DNA of 9,935 nucleotides, taken from contig UQIY01000059.1 of the NCBI GenBank assembly GCA_900541195.1, positions 1-9,935 of the forward strand, in the 5' to 3' direction. Shown in pieces: positions 1-7,157 of the stretch. This stretch comes from an uncultured Collinsella sp. (GTDB taxonomy: Bacteria; Actinomycetota; Coriobacteriia; Coriobacteriales; Coriobacteriaceae). The notes beneath the pieces were generated by a model, which was not told the DNA's origin, searched no databases, and was given only the letters and a program-made list of their open reading frames with translations. Each line of letters starts with the position of its first letter. The first letter of the stretch is position 1. A program made the position numbers and the translations under genes.

Positions 1-502
1 GGGCAGAAGATGCCCGCGAGCATGCCAAGCCGCGCCGTGAGGAAGAGCCCTGCGGGGATCATCCACGCCGCGGTCACCGTGTTGACGAGCGCGCAGAGGA
101 GCATCGTGAGCGTGCCCGCGACCGTGAGGCCCTGCGAGGAGAACGCCGATCCCGCGAGGTAGATGCCGAAGACCACGAGGTTCGAGAGCGCGCAGAGCGC
201 GAGGCACCAGAGCGCCTTGGCCCACCAGGCGCGCCTAAGCGGGAAGCCCAGGCCCAGAAGTCCCCGCATCCGCGTGCGCGCGTCCGCCCGCGCGACGCAC
301 GCCACCACGAGCGAGAGAGCCACGGGCAGGAAGAGCGCGTACCAGTAGTTCCACGCGCTGAAGATCTGTACGCCCCGGTAGGGCATCGCGCCGAGCAGCG
401 GCATCGGTAGCGCCATGAGCGCGGCCAGGCGAACCGGTGCCGCGTGGCGCGACTTCAGGGCCTCAGCGCGCAGGCCCGCGAGCAGGCCGCCTTTCTCGCC
501 CG

Positions 503-506
<4 letters not shown>
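1..506 (-). CDS. Lantibiotic-protection ABC transporter permease, MutE/EpiE-type (3' end missing)
   Basis: This is an integral-membrane permease, predicted to pair with the ATPase next to it to expel lantibiotics or similar cell-envelope peptides from the membrane. My translation is open for 168 residues and runs off the window edge, so the C-terminal part is missing. It begins MTGEKGGLLAGLRAEALKS, a short basic cytoplasmic start. Hydrophobic segments follow at about residues 26-41, 56-72, 98-119 and 127-157. The SAWNYWYALF stretch (about 50-59) and the segment after TM2 that leads into basic RRAWWAKALW (about 91-100) resemble the LanE/LanG permease family. The ATG overlaps the ATPase stop as ATGA, so the two are translationally coupled. 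Being first after the ATPase gene, it is probably the E rather than the G subunit; a second permease may lie beyond the edge. Codon use is very G+C-rich at third positions. A generic ABC-2 permease is the alternative. Confidence 0.75.
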
Positions 507-1231
<725 letters not shown>

Positions 1232-1252
1232 GGGTTCGTCCTTTCTCTTCCG

Positions 1253-1285
1253 GGCGCGCGGGCCGAGTCGCCGTGCCCGCGCGCC
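1253..1285 (-). promoter_or_regulatory. GC-only hairpin in the leader of the ABC transporter genes
   Basis: Arms at 1253-1262 (ggcgcgcggg) and 1276-1285 (cccgcgcgcc) are perfect reverse complements, all G-C pairs, around a 13-nt loop. The hairpin ends about 21 nt before the ATG at 1231, just upstream of the ribosome site. No U-tract follows on the minus strand, so it is not a classic terminator. It may shape translation or mRNA stability, but a chance fold in very GC-rich DNA cannot be excluded. I could not place a convincing promoter for the ABC genes. Confidence 0.4.
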
Positions 1286-1385
1286 TTACCTTTCGGGTTC
1301 ACCATCCATGGTGGGGCGCGTTTCTAACGAAGCCGTAACGGCCGTTGGGCTCTTTTGGCGCCAGCCCTTCTCGACCCGCACGCAT

Positions 1386-1398
1386 TTGCTTAAAGCAA
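1386..1398. repeat. Small palindrome TTGCTT-A-AAGCAA
   Basis: A perfect 6-1-6 palindrome in the intergenic region between the divergent ABC and pgsA genes. Its position suits an operator for the minus-strand ABC genes, but it is short and may be chance. Confidence 0.3.
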
Positions 1399-1434
1399 CA
1401 ACTTTCCCGATCGATGTAATCACCAAATCAAAAC

Positions 1435-1491
1435 GTGTACATCAGACACCAAAGAGCCCGAAAAATGTCGTTTTTGGTGACTGATGTACAC
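1435..1491. repeat. 19-bp inverted repeat in the ABC/pgsA divergent region
   Basis: The left arm (1435-1453) reads gtgtacatcagacaccaaa. The right arm (1473-1491) is its reverse complement with a single mismatch, and 19 nt separate them. The inner part of each arm is the heptamer CACCAAA, and a third copy lies to the left at 1421-1427. The three heptamers start at 1421, 1447 and 1473, an exact 26-bp spacing, with the last inverted. No T-run follows either arm that would make it a convincing terminator. It could be a multi-site operator, or a short repetitive element. Confidence 0.55.
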
Positions 1492-1554
1492 AATTGCAGA
1501 ATACAGCGCAGCTCAGAACCACCCTCCACATGTCTGGACTCTCTATGCTTACGC

Positions 1555-1583
1555 TGGATAGACATCGCCAGAACGGGTATAGT
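1555..1583 (+). promoter_or_regulatory. Promoter of the pgsA-garA-merR-apt-nlpC operon
   Basis: TATAGT at 1578-1583 matches the -10 box at 5 of 6 positions. TGGATA at 1555-1560, 17 bp upstream, matches the -35 consensus at 4 of 6. It gives a leader of about 30 nt before the GTG at 1620 and fits that start rather than the upstream in-frame ATG at 1494. Confidence 0.6.
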
Positions 1584-1608
1584 ATCGAAAGTTTTGTCGT
1601 TTACCAGC

Positions 1609-1622
1609 GGGGGAGTCCTGTG
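1609..1622 (+). promoter_or_regulatory. Ribosome binding site that fixes a GTG start for pgsA
   Basis: GGGGGAG at 1609-1615 lies 4 nt before GTG at 1620-1622. The predicted promoter at 1555-1583 is downstream of the only in-frame ATG codons preceding the conserved region, so translation from those would need a different transcript. Confidence 0.6.
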
Positions 1623-2324
1623 GGCATCAAAAAGAAGATCAAAAAGGAGCTTATCGGCACCTCCGATTACCCGTCGAATAAGATCTTTACGATCTCCAAT
1701 TTCATTACCTTCACGCGCCTGATCCTCACGCTGGTCTTCCTGTACCTGTTTGTGACGGACAACAACCGTGTCGTCGCCATCGTCATCTATGCCATCGCGG
1801 CCTCCACCGACTGGATGGACGGCCAGATTGCCCGCATGACCAAAACGGTCTCGTGGCTCGGCAAGGTTATGGATCCCATCTGCGACCGTGCGCTGCTATT
1901 TACCGGCGTACTGGGCCTGGTGGTCCGCGGCGAGCTTCCCATCTGGGTCTGCGTGCTCATCATTGGTCGCGATATCTACCTTGGTATCGGCACGCTCATC
2001 GTGCGCCACTATCACCGCCGCCCCATCGACGTCGTCTTTCCCGGCAAGATTGCGACGGCGCTGCTCATGACCGGCTTCTCGCTCATGCTGTTGGGCTTTC
2101 CCACTGTGGATGGCTGGCATCTGCTGCCCGCCACGTTCACGGCCTTCCCGGGCCTCAACGGCAGCCAGGTACCGCTTGGCATCTTCTTTGTGTACGGCGG
2201 CGTCATCTTCTCCATGCTCACCGCCGTCATCTATTCCATTAAGGGTGGAGCAGCCATTAAACAAGCCGTGGCGCATCCCGAGGACGAAGACATCGACTTT
2301 CTTAACCCCGAAATCGAAGACTAA
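1620..2324 (+). CDS. pgsA: CDP-alcohol phosphatidyltransferase, PgsA-type (phosphatidylglycerophosphate synthase)
   Basis: This membrane enzyme is predicted to transfer a phosphatidyl group from CDP-diacylglycerol to glycerol 3-phosphate, the committed step toward phosphatidylglycerol and cardiolipin. The family signature is complete, with D64, D67, G68, A71, R72, G81, D85 and D89 in the pattern DxxDGxxAR-x8-GxxxDxxxD. It sits after the first membrane helix pair, as in known structures. The N-terminus has basic GIKKKIKKEL followed by SNFITFTRLILTLVFLYLFV (about 26-45). Further hydrophobic helices follow around 103-125, 150-163 and 190-205. At 234 aa it is longer than the roughly 180 aa of typical bacterial PgsA; the excess is in the C-terminal half, which ends in an acidic tail (HPEDEDIDFLNPEIED). 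I chose GTG at 1620 because of the promoter and ribosome site. It heads a five-gene plus-strand operon. Substrate specificity cannot be proved from sequence; another acceptor alcohol, such as inositol phosphate, is possible. Confidence 0.82.
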   Translation: MGIKKKIKKELIGTSDYPSNKIFTISNFITFTRLILTLVFLYLFVTDNNRVVAIVIYAIAASTDWMDGQIARMTKTVSWLGKVMDPICDRALLFTGVLGLVVRGELPIWVCVLIIGRDIYLGIGTLIVRHYHRRPIDVVFPGKIATALLMTGFSLMLLGFPTVDGWHLLPATFTAFPGLNGSQVPLGIFFVYGGVIFSMLTAVIYSIKGGAAIKQAVAHPEDEDIDFLNPEIED

Positions 2325-2390
2325 GTCGTTGGGGTATGATTACGTACAGTTCATTCTTTGCGGCATGTCCGCGTTAAGTTAGGGGTTGTC

Positions 2391-2825
2391 ATGGACAACA
2401 TGGTTAACAATATGCCTCAGAACGATAAGGCCTCAGACGCCACCTGCGTTTTCCGCGTTCCTTCGAGCGATGTCACCCTTCCCGACCTCATGGCCAACGT
2501 GCACATCACCGCGCCCGTCTTATCTATCGTCAAAGGCCCTCAAACCGGTGCAGCCTTTGAGCTCGAGGATAATGTGACCACCATCGGCCGCGATCCCGCT
2601 AACGGCATCTTCCTCAACGACATGACCGTGTCGCGTAGCCATGCGCGCATTATTCGCGAGGGTCTGGGTGCCCGCATCGAGGACCTGGGCTCGCTCAACG
2701 GTACGTGGGTTGACGGCGCTATCGTCAACGGCGCACCGCTGCACGATGGCTCTTCCGTCCAGATTGGTACGTTTACGCTCATCTACCACGAGAGCACGCC
2801 GGAGCGCATCGAAACCGGTGAGTAG
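2391..2825 (+). CDS. garA: FHA-domain signalling protein, GarA/OdhI-like
   Basis: A 144-aa cytoplasmic protein with a short N-terminal tail and one FHA domain (about 43-138). Phosphothreonine-binding landmarks are present: G66-R67, S81-R82-S83-H84 and N103-G104-T105. The tail has DATCVFRV (16-23), matching the ETTSVFR phospho-switch motif of mycobacterial GarA and corynebacterial OdhI. In those proteins a Ser/Thr kinase phosphorylates the motif, which then binds the protein's own FHA domain and stops it inhibiting 2-oxoglutarate and glutamate enzymes. T18 aligns with the PknB-type site; the preceding threonine, used by PknG, is A17 here. I chose ATG at 2391, with AGGGG 7 nt upstream, over the in-frame ATG at 2358. 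The gene lies 66 nt after pgsA and 3 nt before merR. A TATGAT at 2335-2340 could be an internal -10, but no -35 is visible. The metabolic targets are inferred from homologues. Confidence 0.82.
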   Translation: MDNMVNNMPQNDKASDATCVFRVPSSDVTLPDLMANVHITAPVLSIVKGPQTGAAFELEDNVTTIGRDPANGIFLNDMTVSRSHARIIREGLGARIEDLGSLNGTWVDGAIVNGAPLHDGSSVQIGTFTLIYHESTPERIETGE

Positions 2826-2828
2826 GGC

Positions 2829-3713
2829 ATGGCCGAACGCAATTATCTGAGTATCGGCCAGGTCGTCAATCTACTTCGAGGCGCATACCCCGATCTTTCG
2901 AACTCAAAAATTAGATTTCTCGAAGATGAGGGGCTCATCACCCCTCATCGCACGCCTAAGGGCTATCGTCAGTACTCCAAGGAGGACGTTGACCGCCTGG
3001 AGGTCATTCTGCACCTGCAGAAGACTCGCTACATGCCGCTCAACGTGATCAAGCAGCGCCTGGAAAACGCCACGGACCTGTCTACGCTCGCCTACGAGGT
3101 GGGCCTGTTGTCCGATGTTCCGCTCAAGACGGAACCCAAGGAGACTAAACAAAAACTGCATCCCATCGAGACCATCCCCGATATGCTCGGCGTCGAGATC
3201 TCGTTTATCCGCTCCCTGGCCGAAAACGACCTCATTCGCATCATCAAGAGCCCGCAGAATCGCGAGCTTGTCGATGGCCGCGATTTCCCGATCATCCGCT
3301 ATTGCTCCGAGCTTTCGCGCTTCCATATCGAGCCGCGCAACCTGCGCCAGTACGTATCGTCCGCAAACCGCGAGTCCTCGATGTTTGAGCAGGTGCTCGT
3401 AAGCATGCTCGGTATGGATACTTCCGACGACGAGCGCGATGCCAAGCTCGAGCGTGCATTTAAGAAGCTACATGACCTCACCGAGGGCGTCCATACCGCT
3501 CTGCTCAAGAACCGTGTATTCGAGTCACTCAACGCCGTGGTGGAGGATGCCGATATCGATGCCCTCGACGAGGAGATCGCACGCTCCGAGTCAACCAAGG
3601 CCAAAAGCGAAGAGACATCTACCTCCGCGGTCCCCGTGCGTGAGGAATCCCTCGTGCAGCCGCTCAAAGTTGTCGCCCCCTCACGCGCCGGCACCGCCAG
3701 CGCGGCCAAATAG
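2829..3713 (+). CDS. MerR-family transcriptional regulator, Rv1828-like
   Basis: A 294-aa DNA-binding regulator. The MerR winged helix-turn-helix is at about 6-78: YLSIGQVVNLLRGAYPDLS begins the first helices, KIRFLEDEGLITPHRTPKGY gives the helix and wing, and R47-Q48-Y49 with D53 and R56 matches the family's RxY...D..R pattern. A second, MerR-like helical region follows (about 113-178, TIPDMLGVEISFIRSLAENDL). The two-domain plan resembles mycobacterial Rv1828, which also sits directly beside garA. The segment 200-250 is rich in charged helices and probably dimerises. The tail (255-294) is low-complexity and likely disordered. No cysteine pair typical of metal sensors is seen, so the ligand is unknown. 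Only 3 nt separate it from garA, so the two are translationally coupled; the gene has no strong ribosome site of its own (gtgagtagggc). Target genes are unknown. Confidence 0.82.
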   Translation: MAERNYLSIGQVVNLLRGAYPDLSNSKIRFLEDEGLITPHRTPKGYRQYSKEDVDRLEVILHLQKTRYMPLNVIKQRLENATDLSTLAYEVGLLSDVPLKTEPKETKQKLHPIETIPDMLGVEISFIRSLAENDLIRIIKSPQNRELVDGRDFPIIRYCSELSRFHIEPRNLRQYVSSANRESSMFEQVLVSMLGMDTSDDERDAKLERAFKKLHDLTEGVHTALLKNRVFESLNAVVEDADIDALDEEIARSESTKAKSEETSTSAVPVREESLVQPLKVVAPSRAGTASAAK

Positions 3714-3751
3714 ACGCTGCTACAAACCAGCCTCCCCTGAAAGGTCATGCC

Positions 3752-4282
3752 ATGTACGACTTCGAATCTCACATCGTCGACATCCCCGACTATCCCGAGC
3801 CCGGAGTCGTCTTTAAGGACATCACGCCGCTCTTTGGTAATCCCGAAGCGCTAAAGGCCATGGTAGATGCCCTGGCCGAGCATTTTGCCGGTAAGGGTAT
3901 CACCAAGGTCGTGGGTCCCGAGGCTCGCGGCTTTATGGTCGGCGTGCCCGTGGCCGTCGCCCTGGGCGCTGGCTTTGTGCCCGCACGCAAGCCGGGCAAG
4001 CTGCCTCGCAAGACGGTGAGCGAGAGCTACGAGCTCGAATATGGCACCGACTCTATCGAGATCCACGCCGATGCCATTACCTCTAAAGATACCGTGTTGA
4101 TTCTGGACGACTTGGTCGCGACGGGCGGAACCGTCGAGGCAACAGGTAAACTGGTGCGAGATATGGGCGCAAAGCTTGTGGGTTACGGTTGTATCCTCGA
4201 GCTTGCGTTTCTTAACCCGCGCAAGAAGCTCACGCCTTCCAACGAGGACGTCGAGCTCTTTAGCCTGGTAACGGTGGACTAG
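3752..4282 (+). CDS. apt: Adenine phosphoribosyltransferase
   Basis: A cytosolic purine-salvage enzyme that makes AMP and pyrophosphate from adenine and PRPP. At 176 aa it has the standard length. The start IVDIPDYPEPGVVFKDITPL (8-27) is the classic Apt N-terminus. VVGPEARGF (53-61) contributes the purine pocket, RKPGKLPRKTVSESYELEYG (79-98) is the flexible catalytic loop, and the PRPP-binding motif is VLILDDLVATGGT (115-127) with D119-D120 and the TGGT turn. ATG at 3752 is preceded by GAAAGGT. An overlapping ATG 5 nt upstream is out of frame. It lies 38 nt after merR and 32 nt before the NlpC/P60 gene, so it is most likely transcribed with the pgsA operon. I see no riboswitch-like leader in the 38-nt gap. 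Confidence 0.95.
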   Translation: MYDFESHIVDIPDYPEPGVVFKDITPLFGNPEALKAMVDALAEHFAGKGITKVVGPEARGFMVGVPVAVALGAGFVPARKPGKLPRKTVSESYELEYGTDSIEIHADAITSKDTVLILDDLVATGGTVEATGKLVRDMGAKLVGYGCILELAFLNPRKKLTPSNEDVELFSLVTVD

Positions 4283-4314
4283 CCGCTACCCTTAGATACC
4301 GGAAAGGAAGCTCC

Positions 4315-5427
4315 ATGCGCACAGCAAATACGCACAAAAACATGGCACGCTGCGCTGCTACGGCAACCCTCGCTTGTGTTTTGGGCCTGGGCCTCGCGGC
4401 TCCGGCCTATGCTGATACCGCATCCGACCTTGCCGCTGCTCGTACCAAACTCGAGCAGATCGGCACGCAGACCCAGCAAATTCATGAAGAACTCTCCGCA
4501 CAGACGCAGGAGCTTGATCAGACTGCAGGCGAGATCACGCAAAAGCAGCAAGAGATTGCCGAGGGCCAGGCAAAGCTTTCGAGCTACGTTGCCGGTGAGT
4601 ACAAGACCGGCGGTCTGAGTCTCCTTCAGGTTCTGACGGGCGTCGACGATCTGGGCGACATGCTCAACCGTCTGTTCTATTACGGCAAGGTTTCCGACAA
4701 GCAGGCCCAGACCATTCAGGATGTCAAGGACCTTAAGCAGCAGCTCACTGATAAGCAGGCCGAGCAGGAGAAGAACGTCGCCGCGACGCAGAAGAAAGTC
4801 GACGAGCTCAACGCCCAGCAGGCCGAGGCTCAGAGCGTCGTCAGTTCCCTGGACTCGCAACTGCAGGCTGAGCTTGCCGCCGAGGCCGAGGCCAATGCGG
4901 CGCTGCAGGCCGGCATAAATGCCGGCACAGCCGAAAAGGCCACGGTAAGCAACGACACCGCCGGTACGACCGAGAACACCAACAATGGCGGCGGCACAAC
5001 CAACAACGGCGGCAACACGCCTGCGCCCGCTCCTGCTCCTACGCCGCAGCCCTCGACGCCCGCTCCGGCTCCGACGCCTTCCGCACCGAGCCAGTCTGTT
5101 GACGGCGGCTCCGTTGTTTCGCGCGCCTACAGCAAGCTTGGTTGTGCTTATTCCTGGGGCGGCATTGGACCGGACAGCTTTGACTGCTCCGGTTTTGTAA
5201 GCTACTGTCTCACGGGCCGCTACTGCCGTCTGGGCACCACCGGCACTTTCATGGGTTGGACCCGCGTGTCCGACCCGCAACCCGGCGATGTCGTGGTTAA
5301 CTCCTACCATACTGGCATCTATATCGGTAATGGTCAGATGATCCATGCTTCCGACTACAAGACGGGCGTCATCATCAGCTCCGTCGCAGCCGGCATGAAC
5401 AACAACTACATCTTCGTACGCTACTAA
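4315..5427 (+). CDS. Secreted coiled-coil NlpC/P60 peptidoglycan endopeptidase
   Basis: A 370-aa exported cell-wall hydrolase predicted to cut peptide stems of peptidoglycan. A signal peptide (1-33) has a basic start, a hydrophobic core ATLACVLGLGLAAP and an AYA-D cleavage site. Residues 34-200 are Gln/Glu/Ala-rich coiled coil, in the CwlO/RipA style that often controls access to the active site. Residues 212-262 are a flexible linker, first Asn/Gly/Thr then Pro/Ala/Thr. The NlpC/P60 domain is at about 265-370 with catalytic C291 in FDCSGF, H332 in YHTGIYIG and H344 in MIHAS as the third polar residue. Extra cysteines C277, C298 and C304 near the active site could allow a disulfide or redox sensitivity outside the cell. 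GGAAAGGAAG lies just upstream of the ATG. It is the last gene of the operon, followed by a hairpin terminator. Confidence 0.92.
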   Translation: MRTANTHKNMARCAATATLACVLGLGLAAPAYADTASDLAAARTKLEQIGTQTQQIHEELSAQTQELDQTAGEITQKQQEIAEGQAKLSSYVAGEYKTGGLSLLQVLTGVDDLGDMLNRLFYYGKVSDKQAQTIQDVKDLKQQLTDKQAEQEKNVAATQKKVDELNAQQAEAQSVVSSLDSQLQAELAAEAEANAALQAGINAGTAEKATVSNDTAGTTENTNNGGGTTNNGGNTPAPAPAPTPQPSTPAPAPTPSAPSQSVDGGSVVSRAYSKLGCAYSWGGIGPDSFDCSGFVSYCLTGRYCRLGTTGTFMGWTRVSDPQPGDVVVNSYHTGIYIGNGQMIHASDYKTGVIISSVAAGMNNNYIFVRY

Positions 5428-5450
5428 TTTTTTACTACAGCGAATGAACG

Positions 5451-5488
5451 TGGGCCTCGCGATCTTGAATCACGAGGCCCATTCTATT
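5451..5488 (+). terminator. Terminator of the pgsA-nlpC operon
   Basis: A perfect 9-bp stem, TGGGCCTCG (5451-5459) with CGAGGCCCA (5473-5481), has a 13-nt loop and is followed by a broken T-tract (ttctattt). It begins 23 nt after the NlpC/P60 stop. Confidence 0.8.
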
Positions 5489-5516
5489 TGCCCCAACCGT
5501 TTGCCATAAGATCAGT

Positions 5517-5549
5517 ACGGCTATCTAGTATTCAAAACTAGATAGCCGT
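5517..5549. promoter_or_regulatory. Perfect 13-bp palindromic operator candidate upstream of degV
   Basis: Arms ACGGCTATCTAGT (5517-5529) and ACTAGATAGCCGT (5537-5549) are perfect reverse complements around a 7-nt spacer. There is no T-run after it, so it is not a terminator. It ends at the position expected for the degV -35 box. Its AAAACTAGAT core (5534-5543) recurs in the promoter of the facing DUF1836 gene. This suggests a protein-binding site for a shared regulator. Confidence 0.6.
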
Positions 5550-5576
5550 CCAATCAATCAAAAAGATGGCTATAAT
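5548..5576 (+). promoter_or_regulatory. degV promoter
   Basis: A consensus TATAAT lies at 5571-5576, 29 nt before the degV ATG. The -35 position (5548-5553, gtccaa) is poor and abuts the palindrome. A perfect -10 with a weak -35 next to a palindrome is typical of a promoter that depends on a regulator. Confidence 0.65.
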
Positions 5577-5605
5577 TGTTGGGGAACAAATAGAAAGGAC
5601 CCTCA

Positions 5606-6472
5606 ATGAGCTGGGCGCTTATCTCCGATTCGAGCTGCAATCTTCGCGATTGGCAGCCAACCACACCTCATACCACCTTTGCATTTGCACCCCTTAAGAT
5701 CCGAGTGGGGGAGCGCGAATATGTCGACGACCTCTCGCTCGATGTTCACGAGCTCAATTGCACCGTGCAGGCGGAGTCGAGCGCTTCTTCGAGCGCCTGC
5801 CCGAGCGTAGGCGAGTGGACCGAACTCTTTAGGCTTGCCGACAAGACAATTTGCATGCCCATCTCCGAGGGCGTCTCGGGAAGCTACAATGCCGCCGCCA
5901 CGGCACGCGATTTGGTTCTTGCCGAGGATCCGAACCGTCAGATTCATTTGGTCAATTCACGCGGAGCCGGCGGCAAAATGGACCTGATCTTCCTGCTGTT
6001 CGACCGCTATCTCGCAAGCAACCCCAACGTCCCTTTTGAGGAAGCCTGCAGCTATTTTGATGAGCTGGAACTAAACAGCAAGATCCTCTTTAGCCTGTGC
6101 AATTACGAAAATCTCGCCAAGGCCGGACGTATTCCCAAGGCAGCTGGAGTTATCGCCAATAAACTCAACATTCGAGTTTTAGGCACGGCAAGCGAGGAGG
6201 GGGAGATTAAGCTCGTCGGTCACACCCGTGGCGAAAAGAAGATGCTTGGCAAGATTGTCGACACCATGGAGGCCGAGGGCTTTACCGGCGGCGAGGTCGT
6301 AATCGACCATGTCGAAAATGAGGCGGGCGCCCAGGCACTTGCCAGCCGCATTGTGGAGCATTGGCCCGGTTCCAAGACCATCATCATGCCCTGCAACGGA
6401 CTGGATTCATACTATGCCGAGATGCACGGGCTCATTATCGGCTACGGCATGGGCGTGGCTTCAGGCCAATAG
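5606..6472 (+). CDS. DegV-family protein (fatty-acid-binding fold)
   Basis: A 288-aa cytoplasmic protein of the DegV/FakB fold, whose studied members hold one fatty acid and present it to a fatty-acid kinase. It opens with ALISDSSCNL (4-13), has the APLKIRVGEREYVDD strand (28-42), the pocket motif SSSACPSVGEW (61-71), ISEGVSGSYNAA (86-97), VNSRGAGGKMD (116-126) and NYENLAKAGRI (166-176) with conserved R175. The pocket reads SACPS rather than TSQPS, and the C-terminal HxGPG of FakB is replaced by GYGMGVASG. This places it in a divergent DegV clade for which fatty-acid binding is not established. AAAGGA precedes the ATG. It is transcribed alone from its own promoter and converges with the DUF1836 gene on a shared terminator. 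No FakA kinase is in the window. Confidence 0.88.
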   Translation: MSWALISDSSCNLRDWQPTTPHTTFAFAPLKIRVGEREYVDDLSLDVHELNCTVQAESSASSSACPSVGEWTELFRLADKTICMPISEGVSGSYNAAATARDLVLAEDPNRQIHLVNSRGAGGKMDLIFLLFDRYLASNPNVPFEEACSYFDELELNSKILFSLCNYENLAKAGRIPKAAGVIANKLNIRVLGTASEEGEIKLVGHTRGEKKMLGKIVDTMEAEGFTGGEVVIDHVENEAGAQALASRIVEHWPGSKTIIMPCNGLDSYYAEMHGLIIGYGMGVASGQ

Positions 6473-6493
6473 CGTCCAACTAAACAAAAACAC

Positions 6494-6536
6494 GGGCGGG
6501 GCAAAGTGTCTGATGACTCTTTGCCCCGCCCTTCTT
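6494..6536. terminator. Strong terminator shared by convergent degV and the DUF1836 gene
   Basis: A perfect 13-bp stem, GGGCGGGGCAAAG (6494-6506) with CTTTGCCCCGCCC (6519-6531), has a 12-nt loop. It is followed by TTCTT on the plus strand and, on the minus strand, by a short stretch read from aaacaaaaacac (that is, GTGTTTTTGTTT). It can therefore stop transcription from both sides. It begins 21 nt after the degV stop and 9 nt past the DUF1836 stop. Confidence 0.9.
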
Positions 6537-6545
6537 ATACGTCGG

Positions 6546-7157
6546 TTAGCTATTAAACCCATTGAACTTTAGGTAGCTCATTAGATACGCCTTCGATACA
6601 AAAGACGATACTGCACTGCGAACGAGCAGCGACTCGCGAGTGACCTGATGAGCCGTATCGGGAACAGGAACCTGCTCAATGGAAAAAGCCGCACGAATCG
6701 ATGCCTCGAGCTGATCAATCACATAATCAAAGGCGGTCGGTGCATCATAGCTCAGGCGCTGAATGTTAAAGAGTGCCTGAACCGCAGCGATGGGCAGCAC
6801 CTGCTTAAAGATACAAATGGAGATGAGACGCGCAATCTGCTCGCGACCATATTGCTTTTTAACCGGAGCGGGAACGAGGCCGACCTTTACGTAGTTATTG
6901 ATCATCGATGGCGTAATGACGGGCTGTTCCACACAAATCGAAAGCGGCTCCATCCACAGCTCGATGTACTCAATGACCTGGTCACGGTAGAGCGTTACAT
7001 TCGGCAACTGGTTATAGCGCGGCAGGCTGAGCGTATTGAGTTTGCGGACTATATCAGACTGGATAAATGCATCAGGTAGCACCGTTGGCTGAATATCCTC
7101 TGGGCTAATGCTAACCGACGTATCGGACATAGGAATGACATGTTTAACGTGATTCAT
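6546..7157 (-). CDS. DUF1836 protein, putative MerR-like DNA-binding regulator
   Basis: A 203-aa protein with the DUF1836 pattern. A helical segment RYNQLPNVTLYRDQVIEYIE (47-66) is followed by a MerR-like helix-turn-helix with wing, ITPSMINNYVKVGLVPAPVK (81-100) then KQYGREQIARLISICIFKQV (101-120). The motif S-M-I-N-N-Y-V-K-x-G-L-V and the later K-x-Y-x-R-E-Q-I-A-R are what I recognise. Residues 124-160 are helical and probably mediate dimerisation or ligand binding. Family function is not established; DNA binding is inferred from the helix-turn-helix. I chose ATG at 7157 because GGAGG (7164-7168) sits 6 nt upstream; the frame is open to 7301 but crosses the likely promoter. It is transcribed alone toward degV, and both promoters carry ACTAGAT palindromes, so it may regulate itself and degV. 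Confidence 0.78.
   Translation of the reverse strand: MNHVKHVIPMSDTSVSISPEDIQPTVLPDAFIQSDIVRKLNTLSLPRYNQLPNVTLYRDQVIEYIELWMEPLSICVEQPVITPSMINNYVKVGLVPAPVKKQYGREQIARLISICIFKQVLPIAAVQALFNIQRLSYDAPTAFDYVIDQLEASIRAAFSIEQVPVPDTAHQVTRESLLVRSAVSSFVSKAYLMSYLKFNGFNS

Noticed and set aside
1300..1313. CACCAT-CC-ATGGTG mini palindrome
   Set aside because: Too short to separate from chance, with no promoter element placed around it.
1494..1619. In-frame upstream ATG start for pgsA (42 extra residues)
   Set aside because: The predicted promoter lies downstream of it, the extra residues are not typical of the family, and GGGGGAG precedes the GTG at 1620.
4279..5346. Open frame of 355 codons on the minus strand across the NlpC/P60 gene
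   Set aside because: It mirrors the Ala/Gln-rich coiled coil and linker; the sense strand has a signal peptide and catalytic residues.
5530..5550. Palindrome upstream of degV as a second terminator for the NlpC/P60 gene
   Set aside because: No T-run follows, it is AT-rich in the middle, and a good terminator already lies at 5451-5488.
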